Shown here in pieces: positions 31,971 through 34,645 of a stretch of DNA of 34,645 nt. The DNA comes from JAHFLF01 sp964560145 (lineage in GTDB: Bacteria; Patescibacteriota; Minisyncoccia; UBA6257; 1-14-0-10-44-23), in the NCBI GenBank assembly GCA_964560145.1, contig CAZLKS010000006.1, forward strand, positions 1 through 34,645, given 5' to 3'. The notes under the pieces were generated by a model. That model was given only the letters and a program-made list of their open reading frames with translations. It was not told the origin of the DNA and ran no database searches. Numbering within the stretch: position 1 is the first letter of the stretch; every line of letters starts with the position of its first letter. The position numbers and the translations under genes were made by a program.

Positions 31971-32396
31971 TTACTGCGCCTTCTTGCGCTGTTGATTCTT
32001 TAGATATATTTCTGCCAGCCGCGTAAAAATAGTATCCTCAGTATCGAAGCGACCACAGGTCGGTGGCACCGAACTGCCGATGAGCAGATGATATGCCGCA
32101 AAATTTTCCGGCTCGTTACCATCCTCCCGCATCATACTGAGACGCGTAGCCAGTGACGCAGCGAAGCCAGTTCGCTCATCTTCCTCTGGCAAACTCGCAA
32201 TGCCTTCTTTTGCGGCATACGCCCTTTCGATAACCTGAGTAAGCTCGGAATCTCCCGCGGCTCGAAAATGAGCCAACATCGCCTCTTGACCAATAATCGG
32301 ATTGCGAAACGAATCGGGCGTGATGTTCATGAAATGTATGTTACTTGGTACCCAATAAGCATATACTGGCCTTTCCACTGATTCCACCCCCATCAT
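31971..32396 (-). CDS. Unknown protein heading the msr group, 141 aa
   Basis: No family is recognised. The protein is soluble and helical in its centre (ELTQVIERAYAAKEGIASLPEED; AASLATRLSMMRED) with a basic C-terminus. Two starts are possible: ATG 32396, just four bases after the GTACTAGTAC palindrome, or ATG 32330 (MNITPDSFRNP), which may better match the folded part. No SD is found at either. It is the first gene of a tight group with msrA, msrB, the small membrane protein and the DUF1905 gene. Confidence 0.65.
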   Translation of the reverse strand: MMGVESVERPVYAYWVPSNIHFMNITPDSFRNPIIGQEAMLAHFRAAGDSELTQVIERAYAAKEGIASLPEEDERTGFAASLATRLSMMREDGNEPENFAAYHLLIGSSVPPTCGRFDTEDTIFTRLAEIYLKNQQRKKAQ

Positions 32397-32400
32397 TCAC

Positions 32401-32410
32401 GTACTAGTAC
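32401..32410. promoter_or_regulatory. GTACTAGTAC palindrome, copy 2
   Basis: Perfect ten-base palindrome four bases upstream of the first start codon of the msr group. On the plus strand it sits in ATTCACGTACTAGTACA, a 17-base string also found exactly at copy 3. It is placed where an operator or initial-transcribed element could act. Confidence 0.45.
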
Positions 32411-32430
32411 AACAGTGCAGCATGGCGTCG

Positions 32431-33396
32431 CTACCTGAACCTCATCTCGCCTGCACCAAAACGCATTTGCAAAATCAACTCCCCCTTTGAGGTAAAACGA
32501 TATCGCGAAATCTCGCCAAGCATCTTTACGAAGTCTGCCTCCTGCGAACCTTCGCAGTACATCATTGTCGACATCATGTTTTCAAAAGTCATCACGCCCG
32601 GAAGACCTGAAGCCTCTGGTAGATAATTACCACCTACGCTGTTGCAGTCGGTCGTCGCCGAAAAACGTCCGGTTCCAGCAAAACTCAGCGAGAATGCGCC
32701 ACTCTGTTTCGGCGTCACCACGCGCCCGTCAGCATACCGAGTCTCAATCCACTTCCAAGAAGCATTCGTAGCGAGATTCATCCGTGCAGGGTCCGCCTCA
32801 CCCTCGAAATCATTCGCAACAATGCCAAACACGCCGCCGCTCTCCATATCAAACTTCAGTCTGAGCGTCTTACCAACCGAGGGCTGCACCGCAAAACTCT
32901 CACCTGGCTTACGGTCAGCATAATTGACGATAATAATTCCGTTTTTGCCAAGTTCAGTCGTCTGCGGTGCAATGCGGTCACCCAAAAGAACGGTACGCCC
33001 GCCGACATACCCGTTCTCAGTATTCAGTGCAAAGGCAACGTAATAAAATACACCACTCCCGCCGCCCTCCTGCGTCAACAGAAAAACCACATCCTGCCGT
33101 CCGTCACCATTCAAATCAGTGCGCACCTCATTACCGAAATATTTCGTTACGACCATACTAGCTGAGCCGGGTGCCGCCGGCACGCGAGACAAACCATCAA
33201 CAAGAAGTACATCAGCATTCTCAATGCTATATGCAGCATTCTTTTCATCCACGCCGTACTTAGAAATTACAACTGGCGACTCGGACCCACCGGGCAACTG
33301 CTCGTTTTTCCGATTCAAACTATCACCGAACCAAAAAACGGCGGCCAATAGGACAAGCACAACCAGTAGCGCGACAACTGAAGATGGTTTTTTCAT
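32431..33396 (-). CDS. Membrane-anchored META-domain protein
   Basis: A 321-aa protein with an N-terminal helix (SSVVALLVVLVLLAAVFWFG) acting as signal or anchor. A beta region follows with a calcium-loop-like DLNGDGRQDVV at about 108-118. The C-terminal META (HslJ-like) domain is marked by WKWIETRYADGRVV, FSATTDCNSVGGNY, MSTMMYCEGSQEADF and LILQMRF. META proteins of this kind are secreted or lipid-anchored and often stress-linked; the function is uncertain. ATG 33396 is chosen because the signal helix starts there; the 59 upstream codons are not protein-like. A GTACTAGTAC palindrome lies 63 bases upstream. Confidence 0.85.
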   Translation of the reverse strand: MKKPSSVVALLVVLVLLAAVFWFGDSLNRKNEQLPGGSESPVVISKYGVDEKNAAYSIENADVLLVDGLSRVPAAPGSASMVVTKYFGNEVRTDLNGDGRQDVVFLLTQEGGGSGVFYYVAFALNTENGYVGGRTVLLGDRIAPQTTELGKNGIIIVNYADRKPGESFAVQPSVGKTLRLKFDMESGGVFGIVANDFEGEADPARMNLATNASWKWIETRYADGRVVTPKQSGAFSLSFAGTGRFSATTDCNSVGGNYLPEASGLPGVMTFENMMSTMMYCEGSQEADFVKMLGEISRYRFTSKGELILQMRFGAGEMRFR

Positions 33397-33458
33397 GTCT
33401 TCATTACAGCATGCGAACCCACCGAAATCAATGAAGACGTAAAGCGTCGCATATTCAC

Positions 33459-33468
33459 GTACTAGTAC
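33459..33468. promoter_or_regulatory. GTACTAGTAC palindrome, copy 3
   Basis: Perfect ten-base palindrome in the upstream region of the META-domain gene, in the same 17-base context ATTCACGTACTAGTACA as copy 2. Confidence 0.45.
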
Positions 33469-33522
33469 ATCGATACAGGGAAAGCGTGACTCAGTTGGCA
33501 AATCAGGGAAAATAATGCAGAA

Positions 33523-33554
33523 TATAATTGCTGGTACAGCCAGCAGAAAGGAGG
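33523..33554 (+). promoter_or_regulatory. -10 box, 5' hairpin and strong SD
   Basis: TATAAT (33523-33528) is followed at once by GCTGG-TACAG-CCAGC (33530-33544), a hairpin at the very 5' end of the message, and then AAAGGAGG. No clear -35 is at the right distance. The layout (-10, hairpin, AAAGGAGG) repeats that at 7642-7672. Confidence 0.55.
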
Positions 33555-33563
33555 TGAGCATGA

Positions 33564-33821
33564 ATGAACTCACCGTTCCCCCTTCGCTCCGTTTGTGACT
33601 GTGGATCTTTCGCGGTAGTTGGTTTCAGACCCAGCGTCCGCAACTGCCCGAACTGCGGTACTCAGTGGTACGAGAACCACTGCTGGAACTGCAAGGCTCG
33701 GGTTGACAGCCGCATCCACCGCCGGGACAATACCGGTTGGTGCGTCTGCGGTAACTGCGGTGCCTCGGCACCGTCCGACTGGGGTACCAACTCCAGCGAA
33801 ACCTACACGTTCGCCGTCTAA
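33564..33821 (+). CDS. Small zinc protein with four Cys pairs
   Basis: The 85-aa product has Cys pairs at 11/13, 28/31, 40/43 and 60/62, plus Cys65: CDCGS, NCPNCGTQW, HCWNCKAR and WCVCGNCGAS. Two zinc ribbons, as in zinc-ribbon accessory proteins, are likely; no named family is recognised. Two ATGs overlap as ATGAATGA. The one at 33560 has ideal SD spacing (5 bases) but encodes only 12 residues; the one at 33564 (9 bases from GGAGG) opens the Cys-rich frame. Either the short frame is a leader peptide or a base is missing. The gene is GC-rich, with its own promoter. Confidence 0.72.
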   Translation: MNSPFPLRSVCDCGSFAVVGFRPSVRNCPNCGTQWYENHCWNCKARVDSRIHRRDNTGWCVCGNCGASAPSDWGTNSSETYTFAV

Positions 33822-33826
33822 CGAAC

Positions 33827-34054
33827 GTGCCCGTTGATCAGCGCTGTGATTCTTACTCGCTGGTCATAACCTCCCCTTCGGGAGGACGAACGGAGACTGC
33901 CATCGTGCGCTCCGCTCAAAAAGTCCCCTTGGTAAGGGGCGCGACGACTTATCTCGTTGCCGCTCAAGCCCTCCTCACGGAGGCAAACCGCGGAATGCTT
34001 TCATGCGCCGCGCACTCAAACGGGCCGCTTTCATGCGCCCGTTTCGCTTTTTAA
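33827..34054 (+). CDS. Possible second gene with SD-hairpins, doubtful
   Basis: A GTG five bases after the zinc-protein stop opens a 75-codon frame that ends exactly in the terminator's T tract. The RNA has three hairpins: CCTCCC-CTTC-GGGAGG (33870-33885), CCCCTT-GGT-AAGGGG (33925-33939) and CCTCC-TCAC-GGAGG (33970-33983). Two of them hide SD-like GGAGG strings, and internal starts (GTG 33905, ATG 33995) follow. The protein sequence is unremarkable, so a non-coding structured 3' region is equally possible. Confidence 0.3.
   Translation: MPVDQRCDSYSLVITSPSGGRTETAIVRSAQKVPLVRGATTYLVAAQALLTEANRGMLSCAAHSNGPLSCARFAF
34018..34052 (+). terminator. Terminator of the zinc-protein unit
   Basis: AAACGGGC (34018-34025) pairs perfectly with GCCCGTTT (34037-34044), followed by CGCTTTTT. 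Confidence 0.85.
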
Positions 34055-34114
34055 AAGAAGCAAAAGTCCTCACCCTAACCAAAAAATTCACGGAAACACA
34101 CACTGCACATTACC

Positions 34115-34128
34115 TATTCGTACGAATA
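34115..34128. promoter_or_regulatory. TATTCGTACGAATA palindrome, copy 1
   Basis: Perfect 14-base palindrome in the context TTACCTATTCGTACGAATAT, lying 20 bases beyond the stop of the ArsR-like gene. The first 17 bases of this context recur in copy 3. Confidence 0.5.
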
Positions 34129-34147
34129 TGCCAGCAAGAACACTAAA

Positions 34148-34437
34148 TTAGATTATGTCTATGACGGTCTTCACGGTCATCGGCAGATGCAGAGCGAGCC
34201 GATAATACACATTAAGACTGACCTGCTCGCGCTCGACTAATCCAGCCGCAGACAAACGCCCAGATGGTTTGAGGTCGATTTAAATGAAAGTGAAATGATA
34301 TCAGCTATGACGCCGACTGAAGTTTTCGGATTACTCTTGAGGTGTCTCAAAATCGCCAAGCGACGGCGATTAGCAAGTGCCTTATGAATCTTTTCCAGCG
34401 TGCCTAGATTTACAGAATCTGCCGGTGCTATTTCCAT
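34148..34437 (-). pseudogene. ArsR-family transcriptional regulator, frameshifted
   Basis: The first 50 codons give an ArsR winged-helix start: IHKALANRRRLAILRHLKSN, SVGVIADIISLSFKSTSNHL. The frame then goes to LRLD and a stop. In another frame the wing and last helix continue directly: LSAAGLVEREQVSLNVYYRLALHL...VIDII, stop 34148-34150. Restoring one T in the TTT run (plus-strand AAA 34254-34256) yields HLGVLSAAGLVERE, a perfect family match. No metal-binding ELCVCDL-type motif is seen, so the signal is unknown. A -10-like TATAT lies a few bases before ATG 34437, which suggests a leaderless message. Three palindromes surround the gene. Confidence 0.8.
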
Positions 34438-34473
34438 ATGTAGATATACTTACGCATATGCTCAGACTGCCTT

Positions 34474-34485
34474 ATTCGTACGAAT
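34474..34485. promoter_or_regulatory. ATTCGTACGAAT palindrome, copy 2 (ArsR promoter)
   Basis: Twelve-base perfect palindrome 37-48 bases before the ArsR start codon, at or just upstream of the expected -35 position. This is the classic place for an autoregulatory operator. Confidence 0.6.
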
Positions 34486-34540
34486 TAGAGCAAGGATGGA
34501 TATCCACAGATGACGCGGCGGCACTGGCGGGCTCTTCGTT

Positions 34541-34568
34541 ATTTACCTATTCGTACGAATAGGTAAAT
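34541..34568. promoter_or_regulatory. 28-base perfect palindrome, copy 3
   Basis: The core TATTCGTACGAATA is extended by ATTTACC on the left and GGTAAAT on the right to a perfect 28-base inverted repeat without a loop. It is the strongest operator-like site in the window and lies about 100 bases before the ArsR start. The remaining 77 bases to the right edge show no gene. Confidence 0.6.
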
Positions 34569-34645
34569 AGATAGGGATTACTAACAGCTACGCTCTATCT
34601 GCCACGGAAAGACACGCCCATACCGAGCACCCCCACCATACAAAG

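Noticed and set aside
1..34645. CRISPR array, insertion sequence or prophage
   Set aside because: No regularly spaced repeats, transposase, integrase or phage structural gene was seen on either strand.

Overview
The window reads as chromosomal DNA of a small-genome bacterium of the Candidate Phyla Radiation (Patescibacteria, Parcubacteria-like). This is an inference from gene content and style. rpoB-rpoC stand without rplJ/rplL in front. There are many short lineage-type proteins of unknown function. Most genes have A/T-rich leaders without a Shine-Dalgarno (SD) sequence, and the cell-wall gene set is compact. A run of 100 N at 7384-7483 shows it is a scaffold from a draft or metagenome assembly.

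Layout. 1-5200 (mostly minus strand): unknown proteins, a MurL-like D-glutamate-forming epimerase with a DUF6498-like membrane protein, a frameshifted DUF4440 gene, related palindromic intergenic elements and tRNA-Ala(CGC). 5230-7300: PAP2 phosphatase, then the rpsF-ssb-rpsR group. 7322-8190: a dispersed repeat at the assembly gap, a zinc-ribbon gene that seems to start at CTG, and a very small RNA unit. 8335-15475: rpoB-rpoC with promoter, structured leader and terminator. 15741-24722: a long minus-strand run with METTL7-like methyltransferase, mltG, rodA, two small envelope proteins, mraY, a PBP5-type carboxypeptidase, scpB, scpA and a DUF4015 protein. Most of this run serves peptidoglycan synthesis and remodelling plus chromosome condensation. 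24819-26721 (plus strand): dnaX, an unknown gene and a small SD-rich gene closed by a terminator. 26863-28200: a YdcF-like protein, tRNA-Gln(TTG), a coding remnant and an unidentified structured RNA of about 280-320 nt. 28300-34645: GC-rich single-gene units with strong SDs and terminators, a DEDDh exonuclease, a methionine sulfoxide repair group (msrA, msrB), a META-domain protein, a Cys-pair zinc protein, and a frameshifted ArsR-type regulator surrounded by three copies of one palindrome.

Two gene styles coexist. Housekeeping genes have no SD and several look leaderless: an extended -10 box of the form TTTGGTATACT lies about 7 nt before the start codon. A second set (7675, 26431, 28359, 29706 and 33564) is GC-rich, has a strong purine-rich SD (AAAGGAGGT in three of them) and ends at an intrinsic terminator. 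The most interesting items are the structured RNA at 27880-28200, the ArsR gene with its palindromes, the CTG start whose SD sits in a hairpin loop, the GTACTAGTAC palindromes near the msr group and the META gene, and the tiny RNA with a CCTCC motif. No CRISPR array, insertion sequence or phage gene was recognised.
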